From Rhizobium sp. 007 (GTDB taxonomy: Bacteria > Pseudomonadota > Alphaproteobacteria > Rhizobiales > Rhizobiaceae), in contig NZ_CP064187.1 in NCBI RefSeq assembly GCF_015353075.1, forward strand, positions 310,001-374,000: a stretch of DNA of 64,000 nt, written 5' to 3'. The number at the start of each line of letters is the position of its first letter. Positions within the stretch are counted from its first letter, which is position 1. The translations under genes were made by a program, and so were the position numbers. Below, piece by piece: positions 35,136-45,241 of the stretch. Under the pieces are notes generated by a model. That model did no database searches, was not told where the DNA came from, and saw only the letters and a list, made by a program, of their open reading frames with translations.

Positions 35136-36559
35136 CTCTGCGGTCTAAGGCAGCTGGCAGGTGCTTTGTAAGCATTGATCGTCCTGCCGCGGTAGTAGCC
35201 GTAGGCCGGCTGCCAGCTTTTGACCAGTTCCGGTGCCGCGGCTGCGCAGGTCAGTTCGTTGCGGGTGACGAAGAGAACCTGATCCTGCACATCCGCCGGC
35301 AATGCGAAGTTCTGCTCGTAGTAATTGTCCGGGAAGCCGGCGGGCGGACGCGAATAGATCTTGAGCGGTTCGTTCCTGAGCGTATGGAACATGTCGGCGA
35401 CGAAATCGCGATTGTCGGTGACGACGATGCCAAGTCCGGCCTGCTTGGCTAGCACACCGGCTTCGCGGCTGATTTCGCTGCGGCCGAGATAGCGCTTCAT
35501 CGCTTCATCGCCGCCCGGAAGTATCAATTGATGCGCAAAGATCGTCGCAAGCGGAAAAAGGAAGCTCGCAACGCCGCCGACGATGAGCGAAATGCGCAGG
35601 CCCCTCGGCCATAGCTGCGTGAGCACCCAGACGGCAAGGACCGTACCTGCGACATAGGCCGACACGCCCCAATTCGCCTCGGCTTTGGCGACGAAGGCCT
35701 GCAGGGTGATGAGCAGGACGACGGGCATGGAAAGCCAGATGAGGAGTTTTTCTTTCTCGCCGCTCTTGCCATTGATCATGCGCCAAGTCGCCCAAAGCAT
35801 CGCGAAGAAGACGATCGGCCCGACGACCCCGAACTGTGCGGCGAAGAATTCAAGCGCGCCGCCAAAGTTCAGCTGCATCTGGTCCCACTTCGCGATGTCT
35901 TCGGTGTGGCGCACTGTGGTTGCGTCATGGGTGACGTTCCACCACAGGTTTGGCGAAGCGACGGCGAGGGCGGCGGCGACCGAAATGAAGAAGTCGCGCC
36001 AGGCAATCCGCGCAGCCGGAACCAGAAGCAGCGCGATCAGCCCGCCGGGAACGATAAAAAGGACCGCGTATTTCGACAGGAAGGCGCAACCGAAGGCGAC
36101 ACCCATGACGAGCGCAAGTGCGCCCGAGCGCTTCTCGGTCAGTCTGAAATAGGCCCAGAGGCCGATCGTCATGAAAAACAGGAGAACGACATCGGTGGAG
36201 AAGAAGACGGAGGAGAGCGCGACGGCAGGCATCGTGATGTAGATGACACCGGTCCAGCCTTCAATTTCGGGACCGGCAACGCGCTTTGCGAACTGCATCA
36301 GCAGCAATGCCGTGGCCATATGCACGAGAGGCCCGCAGAGCCGCACCCAGAAGATGTCGGTTGAGCCGGCAATTTCCGTCATCGACCGGATGAACCAGGC
36401 GATCATCGGTGGCTTCGAATAATAGCCGAAGTCGAGATTCTGCGACCAGAACCAGTATTGCGCCTCGTCGACGAAGAAATCCGTCGTATCGAAATGCAGC
36501 ATGACAATACGCCACAGGGTGACGGCGAGAATGATGAAAAAGCCGGTTCTGGCAGTCAT
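35132..36559 (-). CDS. ArnT/GT39-like dolichol-phosphate-mannose-type glycosyltransferase
   Basis: A 475-residue integral membrane glycosyltransferase of the PMT/ArnT group. The periplasmic acidic motif is seen as FFVDEAQYWFWSQNLDFGYY near residue 30, with the Asp-Glu pair that binds the lipid-phosphate sugar donor, and SKPPMIAWFIR follows. About ten further hydrophobic helices are present, then a soluble tail (DNRDFVADMFHTLRNEP). It transfers a sugar from an undecaprenyl-phosphate donor to a lipid A or glycan acceptor on the periplasmic side. ATG at 36559 with GGAAG six bases upstream is preferred over a TTG at 36565. Confidence 0.88.
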   Translation of the reverse strand: MTARTGFFIILAVTLWRIVMLHFDTTDFFVDEAQYWFWSQNLDFGYYSKPPMIAWFIRSMTEIAGSTDIFWVRLCGPLVHMATALLLMQFAKRVAGPEIEGWTGVIYITMPAVALSSVFFSTDVVLLFFMTIGLWAYFRLTEKRSGALALVMGVAFGCAFLSKYAVLFIVPGGLIALLLVPAARIAWRDFFISVAAALAVASPNLWWNVTHDATTVRHTEDIAKWDQMQLNFGGALEFFAAQFGVVGPIVFFAMLWATWRMINGKSGEKEKLLIWLSMPVVLLITLQAFVAKAEANWGVSAYVAGTVLAVWVLTQLWPRGLRISLIVGGVASFLFPLATIFAHQLILPGGDEAMKRYLGRSEISREAGVLAKQAGLGIVVTDNRDFVADMFHTLRNEPLKIYSRPPAGFPDNYYEQNFALPADVQDQVLFVTRNELTCAAAAPELVKSWQPAYGYYRGRTINAYKAPASCLRPQS

Positions 36560-36664
36560 GAACAACTTCCGCTGAGCTTGAGGCGCCTGCGATACATCAG
36601 AGGAAGAGGGCTGCCAACGGGGCGGCGCAAGAAAGCCGCACTATGCCGCAGGCGGCAACGGCAT

Positions 36665-36778
36665 TCAGAGCACGCGGAGGGTGAGGCTGCCGCGATTGGC
36701 CTCGATCCTGTCGAGCAGGGCGATGGCGGCCAGCGTAGCGATCGCGATGAGGCAGGAACCCAGTCCAAGAACAATCAT
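36665..36778 (-). CDS. Possible 37-residue small membrane protein
   Basis: An ATG at 36778 with AAGGA about eight bases upstream opens 37 codons ending at a TGA at 36665. The product starts MIVLGLGSCLIAIATLAAIA, a clear single transmembrane helix, and ends with a polar tail, LDRIEANRGS. The ribosome site, hydrophobicity and GC-rich third positions fit a real small protein. It lies upstream of the glycosyltransferase gene on the same strand, divergent from the che operon. No family recognised; chance is possible. Confidence 0.42.
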   Translation of the reverse strand: MIVLGLGSCLIAIATLAAIALLDRIEANRGSLTLRVL

Positions 36779-37211
36779 TGCTCTATCCTTAACGACATCA
36801 TGTCATGTCTGAGGTGCCGGATATAGCATAGAGCTTGCGCGGGACTTGTAGCGCGCCTGCAACTGCGCCGGACTATTTCGTTGAACGTGCTCGAAATGCT
36901 TGGAAAGGGCGGTTTGTTAAAACGCCTATTAACCTTCAAGCAAGGAATTAACCATAAACATTGCGAGACACGTCGGAATGGGAAGATGTTTGCTCGTTCC
37001 CACCAGGCATGAAGCCGTCCCGCCGTACCGGCTCGATCCGGTATCCATCTCTTTTCCGAAACAGATTTGCTGATCGGGATACTTCCGCCGTCCGGTTTGC
37101 GCCGGTGGCGACAAAGGTCGTTTCCCTGCATTGCGCTCGTCGGATGGAGCACAACGGTTTTTCACCGGACCTTGTCCGGAATGTGGTTGGGGATAGGCAT
37201 TGGGGCAGGAC
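36779..37211. promoter_or_regulatory. Promoter region of the chemotaxis operon
   Basis: A 433-base stretch upstream of icpA. AT-rich sequence at about 36905-36960 contains TTAA at 36917 and 36929 separated by eight bases, followed by C, which is one base wider than the CtrA consensus TTAA-N7-TTAAC. ATTAACC occurs twice (36928 and 36947), 19 bases apart. The operon promoter is presumably here, but no exact site can be set. An open frame across 36961-37338 has no coding features. Confidence 0.45.
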
Positions 37212-38840
37212 ATGCCATCAGATCAGGCCAAGGGGGCGCAGGCAGGCAGCCTTCGCGATCGCTTGCGCTTTGCCGGTCTCGATGCCGCGCAATGCGAGGC
37301 GGTGCGCCGTCACCGGCCGCTGCTCGAAGCCCGGCTGAAGAGCGGTCTTCGCGACCTGTTCCAGCGCTTCCAATCTTTCCCGGACGCGGCCTGCAATTTC
37401 CAGAACGAGCGCCAGCTCGATCGCCTGCACGATCTTCAGTCCACCCACTGGGACGTGCTGACCGATGCGCGCTTCGACAGCCTCTATGCAGAGCGCGTCA
37501 AGGTTCTTTCCGATAGCGAAAGTAAGATGGGGCTCGATCCGCGCTGGCACGTGGCCGGCCATGGCGTCATGCTGGAGCATATCATTTCGGGTCTTGCGGG
37601 CGAGCTGGCAGGCAAGCCGCTGCTGCCGGGCGCCAAGCGCCGCGCGAAAGAAATCTCCGAGATGATGACGGCCATCATCCGCCTCGTCATGGTCGATGTC
37701 GAAATCGCCGTTTCGCTGCGCTTCAATTCACTGCGTGCATCCCAGCAGGGCGCGCTTGCCGAGCAGCGTGAAAACGACAAGGCGGAGATCGCCCGGATTT
37801 TCGGTGACGTGGTCGACGGCCTGGCGGCCCGCGACCTGACCGTGCGCGCAGCCACCGATGGCGATGCCTATGCCGATATCGCCGTTGCGCTCAATGCGGC
37901 ACTCGACGGCGTTCAGGCTGAATTTGCGGCAATCAGCGAGCGCACGGCAAAAGCCGAACTCTCCACGCGTTCGCTCGCGGCTGCCTCGCAGGGCCTTTCG
38001 GGCAATGCAGCCGGTCATTCGCAGCAACTCATGACATCGGCAGCAGCGCTCGAAGCAATCGCCGGAAGCGTCCGCAACGGCGCATCGGAAAGCCGCGCTG
38101 CGGAAAAGGCCGCGGCCTCCACCCGCGCGGCGGCAGAAGAGAGTGGCCAGGTCGTCGGCCACGCCATCAGCGCGATGGCGGATATCGAGCAGTCCGCCGA
38201 AAAGATCGGCCAGATCATCGGCGCAATCGACGAGATCGCCTTCCAGACGAACCTGCTGGCGCTGAACGCGGGTATCGAAGCCGCGCGTGCCGGCGAATCC
38301 GGCCGCGGCTTTGCGGTCGTGGCGCAGGAGGTGCGGGCGCTTGCCCAGCGTTCTGCCGAAGCCGCTCGCGAAATCAAGACGCTTGTCACGACGACCAAGG
38401 CGCAGGTCGATGCCGGCGTTCAGATGGTCGGCCGCACGCAGGATTCGATCGGCAACATCGTGCGGCAGGTAACCGGCATCAATGCGGCAATCGCGACGAT
38501 TGCGAGCCAGACGGGCGAGCACGCGGCAAGCCTCGACACAGTGACAGCTGACGTCAAGGCGCTTGGCGGGCAGGTTGCCGACAGCGCGGCATCCGCCAAC
38601 CGCGCAGCCGAAGGCGCCGATCATCTGCACACGGTGATCCTCGAACTGGGGCAGACGATCCGCGCGTTCCGCATCGCCCGCGAAAACGCCCGTGTCGAGG
38701 CCGCGCCGCTCAGCGCTTCGCGCCAACGCAGTATCGAGATCGCGGCCCGTCCCGCCACGCTGGACGAGCAATACGACAACGAGGATTTCGGGTTTTCCCG
38801 TCCGGCTGTGAGTTTCGGAGGCGGCCGGAATGTTTACTAA
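37212..38840 (+). CDS. icpA: Globin-coupled soluble chemoreceptor IcpA
   Basis: A 542-residue cytosolic methyl-accepting chemotaxis protein with no membrane segment. Residues about 10-165 are a protoglobin-like sensor domain ([20 protein letters not shown]; then [20 protein letters not shown] and [13 protein letters not shown]). The proximal heme histidine expected before MGLDPRW is replaced by Glu103, so heme binding is doubtful. The C-terminal half is a signalling coiled coil with the hairpin tip [20 protein letters not shown]. It matches IcpA, the first gene of the rhizobial che operon. The ATG at 37212 (GGGG six bases upstream) is preferred over a TTG at 37200. In S. meliloti, IcpA is proposed to monitor metabolic state. 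Confidence 0.9.
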   Translation: MPSDQAKGAQAGSLRDRLRFAGLDAAQCEAVRRHRPLLEARLKSGLRDLFQRFQSFPDAACNFQNERQLDRLHDLQSTHWDVLTDARFDSLYAERVKVLSDSESKMGLDPRWHVAGHGVMLEHIISGLAGELAGKPLLPGAKRRAKEISEMMTAIIRLVMVDVEIAVSLRFNSLRASQQGALAEQRENDKAEIARIFGDVVDGLAARDLTVRAATDGDAYADIAVALNAALDGVQAEFAAISERTAKAELSTRSLAAASQGLSGNAAGHSQQLMTSAAALEAIAGSVRNGASESRAAEKAAASTRAAAEESGQVVGHAISAMADIEQSAEKIGQIIGAIDEIAFQTNLLALNAGIEAARAGESGRGFAVVAQEVRALAQRSAEAAREIKTLVTTTKAQVDAGVQMVGRTQDSIGNIVRQVTGINAAIATIASQTGEHAASLDTVTADVKALGGQVADSAASANRAAEGADHLHTVILELGQTIRAFRIARENARVEAAPLSASRQRSIEIAARPATLDEQYDNEDFGFSRPAVSFGGGRNVY

Positions 38841-38903
38841 CCTATCGGAATATGACCTCGCCTTATTTTTGCGGGCACGGGACAAGGGGACAAGGAAAAG
38901 CTG

Positions 38904-39200
38904 ATGGCAGCAAAGAAGAGTGGGAAGACGCTGAATTTGGCAGCAGTGCTTGACCTCAACGAGGCTTCGGCCTTGCGCGACAAGCTTATCTCAGTGCGTG
39001 GCAGCGATCTTTCGATCGATGCGTCCGCCGTTGAGCGTCTCGGTGGCCTGTGCGCTCAGGTCCTGATGGCTGCGGCCAAGACGTGGAACGAGGACAAGCA
39101 TTCGTTCACCTTCACGAAAGTGTCCGATGCATTTCACAAAACCATGCAGCTGGTTGGAGTCGACATCGACCACCTGCTTGCCAAGGAGATCCGGCAATGA
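38904..39200 (+). CDS. cheS: STAS-domain chemotaxis protein CheS
   Basis: A 98-residue single STAS domain (VLDLNEASALRDKLISVRGS, then LSIDASAVERLGGLCAQVLM). In Sinorhizobium meliloti the equivalent, same-position protein CheS binds CheA and speeds CheY1 binding and dephosphorylation, making CheY1 a better phosphate sink. Length and order agree. A strong AAGGAAAA lies just upstream of the ATG. Its stop overlaps the cheY1 start (ATGA), so the two are translationally coupled. Confidence 0.88.
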   Translation: MAAKKSGKTLNLAAVLDLNEASALRDKLISVRGSDLSIDASAVERLGGLCAQVLMAAAKTWNEDKHSFTFTKVSDAFHKTMQLVGVDIDHLLAKEIRQ

Positions 39201-39562
39201 AGAAAAAAGTGCTTACCGTGGATGATTCACGGACCATCCGAAACATGCTTCTCGTGACGCTCAACAATGCGGGCTTCGAGACGATCCAGGCCGAAGACGG
39301 GGTTGAAGGCCTTGAAGTCCTGGAAGAATCCAACCCGGACGTCATCGTGACCGACATCAACATGCCGCGCCTCGACGGTTTCGGCTTCATCGAAGGTGTT
39401 CGCCGCAACGAGAAGTATCGGGCGATCCCGATCCTGGTGCTGACGACCGAAAGCGACGCTGAAAAGAAGAACCGCGCACGCCAGGCCGGCGCCACCGGCT
39501 GGATCGTCAAGCCGTTCGACCCTGCCAAGCTGATCGATGCCATTGAGCGCGTAACCGCTTAA
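39197..39562 (+). CDS. cheY1: CheY1 response regulator (phosphate sink)
   Basis: A 121-residue receiver. The acidic residues are in VLTVDDSRTIRNMLL, phospho-acceptor Asp53 is in VIVTDINMPRLDG, the switch Thr in ILVLTTESDAEK and the conserved Lys in GWIVKPFDP. In rhizobia CheY1 does not drive the motor; it takes phosphate from CheA to drain the signal made on CheY2. It lies immediately before cheA and overlaps cheS by four bases, which fits that role. Confidence 0.93.
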   Translation: MKKKVLTVDDSRTIRNMLLVTLNNAGFETIQAEDGVEGLEVLEESNPDVIVTDINMPRLDGFGFIEGVRRNEKYRAIPILVLTTESDAEKKNRARQAGATGWIVKPFDPAKLIDAIERVTA

Positions 39563-39579
39563 ACCCAGGATTCTCTCCT

Positions 39580-41865
39580 ATGGATATGAACGAAATCAAA
39601 GAGATCTTTTTCCAGGAATGCGAGGAACAGCTCGCCGAACTGGAATCCGGTCTCATGAAAATGAATGATGGCGATCGCGATCCGGAAACCGTCAATGCGG
39701 TGTTCCGTGCCGTCCATTCGATCAAGGGCGGTGCCGGCGCCTTCGGTCTGGACGATCTCGTCGCCTTCGCCCATGTGTTCGAGACCACACTTGATTGCGT
39801 TCGTTCCAACAGGCTTGAGCCGACACAGGATGTCCTGAAGGTCATGCTGAAATCGGCCGACGTGCTTGCGGACCTCACCAATGCCGCCCGCGACGGCGGC
39901 AGCGTCGACGAGAGCCGCAGCCGCGGTCTGGTGAAGGAACTGGAAGCGCTGGCGAACGGAGAGCTGCCGTCTCCTTCCACAGCCGTTGAAGCGCCGACAC
40001 CGAAACCTGTGCCAAAGGCGGCGCTTGCGCCTACCCCCGTGGCGGAGGCCCCGAAGGCGGCCGATGACAGCGGTTTCCAGCCGATCCCCTTCTCCTTCGA
40101 CGATTTCGGCGCCGAGGAAGAGGCCGGCTCCGGTCTTCCGGTCTATGAAATCACCTTCAAGCCGCGCTCCGACCTCTATTCGAAGGGCAACGACGCCACG
40201 CTGCTGCTACGCGACCTCTCCCGCCTCGGCGAGATGAGTAGCTACTGCAACATGGACGATCTGCCGGGCCTCGACGATCTCGATGCCGAAGCCGCCTATT
40301 TCAGCTGGAATATCACGCTGAAGACGGACAAGGGCGACGATGCCATCCACGCCGTGTTCGAATTCGCTGAATGGGATTGTGACCTGGCCGTCAAGGCAGT
40401 CGAAGCCGCAACCTCTGTATCGTCCAACGACGAACTGCCGATGATCCCCGTTCCCTTCGACCTTTCGATCCTGGATGAGGGTGCCGCCGAGGCACCGGCG
40501 GAGCCGAAGTCGGATGCTGCAGCTGCCGCCGTGGCCGCCGCCGAGACGGCCTCAAACGTCACCCAGATGGCGGCCGCCGCGGCTCGCGTCGAAAAGAAGG
40601 AATCCGCCGCTTCGGCTGCAGCAAGTGCTGCCGCCGCTGCCCAGAACAATGCCGCAGCCGGTCAGACGATCCGTGTCGATCTCGATCGCGTCGACCGCCT
40701 GATCAACCTCGTCGGCGAGCTGGTCATCAACCAGGCGATGCTCTCCCAGAGCGTCATCGAGAATGACACGACGGGCACATCGTCCATCAACATGGGTCTC
40801 GAAGAGCTGCAACAGCTCACCCGCGAGATCCAGGACTCGGTCATGGCGATCCGCGCGCAGCCGGTTAAGCCGGTCTTCCAGCGCATGTCGCGCATCGTTC
40901 GCGAAATCGCCGACATGACGGGCAAGACCATCCGCCTGATTACCGAAGGTGAAAACACCGAAGTCGACAAGACGGTCATCGACAAGCTGGCCGAACCACT
41001 GACGCACATGATCCGCAATGCGGTCGACCACGGCATCGAAACGCCGGAGAAGCGTGCAGCAGCCGGCAAGAATACCGAAGGCACGGTTCGTCTGACGGCA
41101 AAGCACCGTTCCGGCCGCATCCTGATCGAGCTCGTCGACGACGGCGCCGGCATCAATCGCGAGAAGGTTCGCCAGAAGGCAATCGACAACGATCTGATCC
41201 CCGCCGACGCTAACCTTTCGGACGAGGAAATCGACAACCTGATCTTCCTGCCCGGCTTCTCGACGGCCGATAAGATCTCCGACATTTCGGGCCGCGGCGT
41301 CGGCATGGACGTCGTCAAGCGCTCCATCCAGGCCCTTGGCGGCCGCATCAACATCACTTCGCGTCCGGGCCATGGCTCCGTCTTCACGATGAGCCTGCCG
41401 CTGACCCTCGCCGTCCTCGACGGCATGGTGGTCACGGTCGCCGGCCAGACGCTTGTGGTACCGCTGACCGCCATTGTCGAAACACTGCAGCCGGAAGCTG
41501 CTGCGATCCATTCATTCGGTGCGAACCACCGTCTGATCTCGATCCGTAACAGCTTCTGCCCGCTGGTCGATGTCGGCCGCATCCTGAACTTCCGCGCAAC
41601 GCAAGCAAACCCGGTCGAAGGCGTCGCACTGCTGGTGGAATCCGAAGGCGGCGGTCAGCGCGCGCTCATGGTCGATGCGATCCAGGGCCAGCGTCAGGTG
41701 GTCATCAAGAGCCTCGAGGCGAACTATACGCATGTGCCGGGCATCGCTGCGGCAACGATCCTCGGCGACGGGCGCGTGGCGCTCATCCTCGATGTCGATG
41801 CCGTCGTCGGCGCCTCGCGCGGCCAGGCACTGAAACCCGAAATGTCGTTGGCAGCAGCTGGATAG
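39580..41865 (+). CDS. cheA: Chemotaxis histidine kinase CheA
   Basis: A 761-residue class II kinase. P1 carries His46 in [17 protein letters not shown]. An Ala-rich, low-complexity linker (about residues 305-365) separates P2 from the dimerisation domain ([20 protein letters not shown]). The HATPase shows the N box [20 protein letters not shown] and [11 protein letters not shown]. The C-terminal CheW-like P5 couples to receptors. It receives signals from receptors through CheW and phosphorylates CheY1, CheY2 and CheB. Somewhat longer than enteric CheA (about 650) because of the linkers. Confidence 0.96.
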   Translation: MDMNEIKEIFFQECEEQLAELESGLMKMNDGDRDPETVNAVFRAVHSIKGGAGAFGLDDLVAFAHVFETTLDCVRSNRLEPTQDVLKVMLKSADVLADLTNAARDGGSVDESRSRGLVKELEALANGELPSPSTAVEAPTPKPVPKAALAPTPVAEAPKAADDSGFQPIPFSFDDFGAEEEAGSGLPVYEITFKPRSDLYSKGNDATLLLRDLSRLGEMSSYCNMDDLPGLDDLDAEAAYFSWNITLKTDKGDDAIHAVFEFAEWDCDLAVKAVEAATSVSSNDELPMIPVPFDLSILDEGAAEAPAEPKSDAAAAAVAAAETASNVTQMAAAAARVEKKESAASAAASAAAAAQNNAAAGQTIRVDLDRVDRLINLVGELVINQAMLSQSVIENDTTGTSSINMGLEELQQLTREIQDSVMAIRAQPVKPVFQRMSRIVREIADMTGKTIRLITEGENTEVDKTVIDKLAEPLTHMIRNAVDHGIETPEKRAAAGKNTEGTVRLTAKHRSGRILIELVDDGAGINREKVRQKAIDNDLIPADANLSDEEIDNLIFLPGFSTADKISDISGRGVGMDVVKRSIQALGGRINITSRPGHGSVFTMSLPLTLAVLDGMVVTVAGQTLVVPLTAIVETLQPEAAAIHSFGANHRLISIRNSFCPLVDVGRILNFRATQANPVEGVALLVESEGGGQRALMVDAIQGQRQVVIKSLEANYTHVPGIAAATILGDGRVALILDVDAVVGASRGQALKPEMSLAAAG

Positions 41866-41869
41866 GGTC

Positions 41870-42337
41870 ATGTCGTACACCGTGAAAAATCTGAGCCAGG
41901 GGGATCGCGAGCTCATCGCGTTCCGCATCGGCGACCAGGAATTTTGCGTAAACATCATGTCGGTTCGCGAAATCCGCGGCTGGACGCCGGCAACGGCCAT
42001 GCCGCATTCGCCGGCTCACATGAAGGGCGTCATCAACCTGCGCGGCGCGGTGCTGCCGATCATCGATCTTTCGGCGCGGCTCGGCATGAAACCCGCCGAG
42101 CCGTCGGTACGCCACGTCATCATTGTCGCGCAGGTCCGGCGGAAGGTTGTCGGCCTGCTCGTCGACGCGGTCTCGGACATCCTCACTGTCACCGACGACA
42201 ATATTCAACCGACGCCGGAAATCTCTTCCGACCTAGAGCGCCAGTTTGCCCGGGGCATTCTTGCGATCGAAAAGCGGATGATCTGCCTGGTCGAATTGGA
42301 AGCCCTGTTCCCCGATACCGAAAGCGAAGCTGCATGA
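41870..42337 (+). CDS. cheW: Chemotaxis adaptor CheW
   Basis: A 155-residue CheW. The core sequence [22 protein letters not shown] and the loop [22 protein letters not shown] are the family pattern. It links receptors to CheA P5 at the cytoplasmic array. It begins four bases after cheA and its stop overlaps the cheR start (ATGA). Confidence 0.95.
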   Translation: MSYTVKNLSQGDRELIAFRIGDQEFCVNIMSVREIRGWTPATAMPHSPAHMKGVINLRGAVLPIIDLSARLGMKPAEPSVRHVIIVAQVRRKVVGLLVDAVSDILTVTDDNIQPTPEISSDLERQFARGILAIEKRMICLVELEALFPDTESEAA

Positions 42338-43245
42338 ATGCGTTGAGTGCAAAAGATCTCAGGCAGGGGAACCCGGACGAGGTCCTGGCGAGCGGCGAAT
42401 ATCCGCTGACGCGCCGTGACCTCATGGAAATCGCCGCGATGATCTACTCGGATGCAGGGATTTTCCTGAACGAGACCAAGGCTTCGCTGGTCTATTCGCG
42501 TCTTTCCAAGCATATCCGCAATCTCGGCCTGTCAGGTTTCCGCGAATACTGCTCGCTGGTTTCTTCGCCTGCGGGCGCCGCGCCGCGCCGCGAAATGCTT
42601 TCGCACCTGACCACCAACTTCACGCGCTTTTTCCGCGAGAACCATCACTTCGAGCACCTGCGCGACCACGTGCTGCCGGAGCTTCTCAATCGTGCCAAGG
42701 CGGGCGGGCGTGTCCGTATCTGGTCGGCCGCATCTTCCGACGGGCAGGAGCCATATTCGATTGCGCTGACCGTGCTTTCGATGATGCCCAACGTCGCGGA
42801 CTACGATTTCAAGATCCTTGCGACCGATATCGACCCAAAGATACTCAATCTCGCTCGCGCCGGATGCTACGACGAGACGGCTCTCGAAACCGTATCGCCG
42901 GCCGTGCGCAAGCAGTGGTTCACGGAAGTCAACGTGGATGGGCGCCGCAAATTCCAGGTCGATGACCGTGTCAAGCGCCTGATCACCTACAACGAGCTGA
43001 ACCTGATGGCGCAGTGGCCCTTCAAGGGCAAGTTCGACGTCATCTTCTGCCGAAACGTCGTGATCTATTTCGACGAACCGACGCAGATGAAGATCTGGTC
43101 GCGCTTTGCCGAACTGCTGCCGGAAGGCGGACATCTTTACATCGGCCACTCCGAGCGCGTTTCCGGCGAAGCAAAGCACGTCTTCGACAATATCGGCGTT
43201 ACCACCTATCGCCACACCACAAAAGCATTGGGGAGAAAGGGATGA
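42334..43245 (+). CDS. cheR: Chemoreceptor methyltransferase CheR
   Basis: A 303-residue SAM-dependent methyltransferase that methylates glutamates on receptors. The N-terminal helical domain is followed by [17 protein letters not shown] and the SAM motif [17 protein letters not shown] near residue 130; the second motif is [15 protein letters not shown], and [14 protein letters not shown] follows. ATG at 42334 overlaps the cheW stop by four bases. Its stop overlaps cheB, giving a coupled adaptation pair. Confidence 0.95.
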   Translation: MNALSAKDLRQGNPDEVLASGEYPLTRRDLMEIAAMIYSDAGIFLNETKASLVYSRLSKHIRNLGLSGFREYCSLVSSPAGAAPRREMLSHLTTNFTRFFRENHHFEHLRDHVLPELLNRAKAGGRVRIWSAASSDGQEPYSIALTVLSMMPNVADYDFKILATDIDPKILNLARAGCYDETALETVSPAVRKQWFTEVNVDGRRKFQVDDRVKRLITYNELNLMAQWPFKGKFDVIFCRNVVIYFDEPTQMKIWSRFAELLPEGGHLYIGHSERVSGEAKHVFDNIGVTTYRHTTKALGRKG

Positions 43246-44285
43246 GCGCACCGGCAAGAGTTCTCGTCGTTGACGACTCCCCGACGATGCGCGGGCTGAT
43301 CAGCGCCGTCCTGAGTTCCGATCCGGACGTCAACGTCATCGGCCAGGCGGGCGATGCGCTGGAAGCGCGCGAGGCGATCAAAAAGCTCAATCCCGATGTC
43401 GTCACGCTCGACATCGAGATGCCGAACATGAACGGCCTGGAATTTCTCGAAAAGATCATGCGGCTTCGCCCCATGCCGGTCATCATGGTCTCCACCATGA
43501 CGCATCGCGGCGCGGAGGCGACGCTCGCCGCGCTCGAGATCGGGGCCTTCGATTGCGTCGGAAAGCCTGCCCCCGGCGAGCCGCGTCCCTTCGGCGATCT
43601 GGCCGAGAAGGTCAAGGCTGCCGCGCGCACGCAGCGCCAGTTCGTGCAGCCGCCAGCAGCTCCGGTTCCGCCGGTATCGGTCGCCGATTTCCGGGTCGGA
43701 CGCAAGATCGTCGCGATCGGTTCGTCGACGGGCGGCGTCGAAGCGCTGATCGCGGTGCTGCAGAAGTTTCCGGCAAACTGCCCGCCGACGGTCATCACCC
43801 AGCATATGCCGCCGACCTTCACGAAAAGCTTTGCCGACCGCCTCAATCGCCTCTGTGCTCCGGTCGTTGAAGAAGCGACGGATGGCGCACGTTTAGAGAT
43901 TGGTAAGATTTATCTGGCACCAGGCGGGGAACGTCATTTGCAGGTCGCGAATGCGTCCGCACCCAGTTGCCGTCTCGTCGAGCGCGATCCGGTAAACGGC
44001 CATCGCCCCTCGGTCGACGTTCTCTTCGATTCCGTTGCCGAACTTGCCGGACGCAATGCGGTCGGCGTGATCCTGACAGGCATGGGCCGCGATGGCGCGG
44101 CTGGCCTCTTGAAGATGCGCCATGCCGGCGCGCGCACTCTCGGACAGAACGAAAAGACCTGCGTGGTCTATGGAATGCCGCGAGTGGCCTATGAACTCGG
44201 TGCCGTTGAGCAGCAGCTGCCACTGAATGCCATCGGCGAAGAAATACTGAAAATGACAGCCGCCCGAAAGGAAGGGACAGAATAA
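43242..44285 (+). CDS. cheB: Chemotaxis methylesterase / deamidase CheB
   Basis: A 347-residue protein with an N-terminal receiver (phospho-acceptor Asp57 in [13 protein letters not shown]) and a C-terminal serine esterase domain. The catalytic triad is Ser162 in [11 protein letters not shown], His188 in [10 protein letters not shown] and Asp284 in [11 protein letters not shown]. CheA phosphorylation activates it to remove methyl groups from receptors. The ATG at 43242 overlaps the cheR stop, and the TAA stop shares a base with the cheY2 ATG. Confidence 0.95.
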   Translation: MSAPARVLVVDDSPTMRGLISAVLSSDPDVNVIGQAGDALEAREAIKKLNPDVVTLDIEMPNMNGLEFLEKIMRLRPMPVIMVSTMTHRGAEATLAALEIGAFDCVGKPAPGEPRPFGDLAEKVKAAARTQRQFVQPPAAPVPPVSVADFRVGRKIVAIGSSTGGVEALIAVLQKFPANCPPTVITQHMPPTFTKSFADRLNRLCAPVVEEATDGARLEIGKIYLAPGGERHLQVANASAPSCRLVERDPVNGHRPSVDVLFDSVAELAGRNAVGVILTGMGRDGAAGLLKMRHAGARTLGQNEKTCVVYGMPRVAYELGAVEQQLPLNAIGEEILKMTAARKEGTE

Positions 44286-44674
44286 TGTCGATTGCGGAGA
44301 AAATCAAAGTTCTGATCGTCGACGATCAGGTCACGAGCCGGTTGTTGCTCAGCGATGCGCTGACCCAGCTCGGCTTCAAGCAGATCACGGCTGCCGGCGA
44401 CGGCGAGCAGGGCATGAAGATCATGGCCCAACAGCCGCATCATCTGGTGATCTCGGATTTCAACATGCCGAAGATGGATGGTCTCGGTCTGCTGCAGGCC
44501 GTACGCACCAATCCGGCAACCAAGAAGGCTGCCTTCATCATCCTGACTGCACAGGGCGATCGTGCTCTCGTGCAGAAGGCCGCTCAGCTCGGCGCCAACA
44601 ACGTGCTTGCCAAGCCCTTCACCATCGAAAAGATGAAGGCGGCGATCGAAGCCGTGTTTGGAGCGCTGAAATGA
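44285..44674 (+). CDS. cheY2: CheY2 response regulator (motor output)
   Basis: A 129-residue receiver. Acidic pair in [14 protein letters not shown], Asp58 in [14 protein letters not shown], Thr in [13 protein letters not shown] and Lys in NVLAKPFTI. The pattern F-N-M-P-K-M-D-G is closer to enteric CheY than CheY1 is. In rhizobia phosphorylated CheY2 acts on the flagellar motor to slow it. Its ATG shares a base with the cheB stop, and its own stop overlaps cheD. Confidence 0.93.
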   Translation: MSIAEKIKVLIVDDQVTSRLLLSDALTQLGFKQITAAGDGEQGMKIMAQQPHHLVISDFNMPKMDGLGLLQAVRTNPATKKAAFIILTAQGDRALVQKAAQLGANNVLAKPFTIEKMKAAIEAVFGALK

Positions 44675-45225
44675 ATGTCGAGGCAGCAGCCCGCCGCGTT
44701 CATATCATTCAAGGCGAATGGAAGGTCCTGAATGATCCGACCGCGGTTTTGACGACCATCCTTGGTTCGTGTGTGGCTGCCTGTCTGCGCGATCCCGTGG
44801 CCGGTGTCGGCGGTATGAACCACTTTCTGCTCCCAGGCACGGGTAACACGCCGATGAGTGGCGGGGACGCGACGCGCTATGGCGTTCACCTGATGGAATT
44901 GCTGATCAACGGCCTTCTGAAGCAGGGCGCGCGCCGCGACCGCCTGGAGGCCAAGATTTTCGGCGGGGCGAAGACGATCTCGACTTTCTCCAATGTCGGC
45001 GAACAGAACGCCGCCTTCGCCATGCAGTTCCTGAGGGATGAAGGCATCCCGGTCGTCAGCTTCAGTACCGGCGGCGAACACGGCCGCAAGCTGGAATACT
45101 GGCCGGTTTCGGGCCGCGCGCGCCAGTACCCGCTGACCGGCGCTGAAACGCAGAAGACGGTGGCTCTCGAACAGCGCCCTGTCGCACCCCACAAGCCGGT
45201 CGAAACAAGTATCGAATTTTTCTGA
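44671..45225 (+). CDS. cheD: Chemoreceptor glutamine deamidase CheD
   Basis: A 184-residue CheD. The catalytic Cys34 is in [15 protein letters not shown] and His51 in [10 protein letters not shown], with the third residue around IFGGAKTIS. It deamidates receptor glutamines to glutamates and so helps adaptation. The ATG overlaps the cheY2 stop by four bases. The tail from about residue 150 ([20 protein letters not shown]) is of normal length. Confidence 0.94.
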   Translation: MNVEAAARRVHIIQGEWKVLNDPTAVLTTILGSCVAACLRDPVAGVGGMNHFLLPGTGNTPMSGGDATRYGVHLMELLINGLLKQGARRDRLEAKIFGGAKTISTFSNVGEQNAAFAMQFLRDEGIPVVSFSTGGEHGRKLEYWPVSGRARQYPLTGAETQKTVALEQRPVAPHKPVETSIEFF

Positions 45226-45241
45226 TGACAAGGATCTTTCT

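Noticed and set aside
36961..37338. A plus-strand open frame across the icpA promoter region
   Set aside because: It runs into icpA in a different frame, has no ribosome site and no family features.
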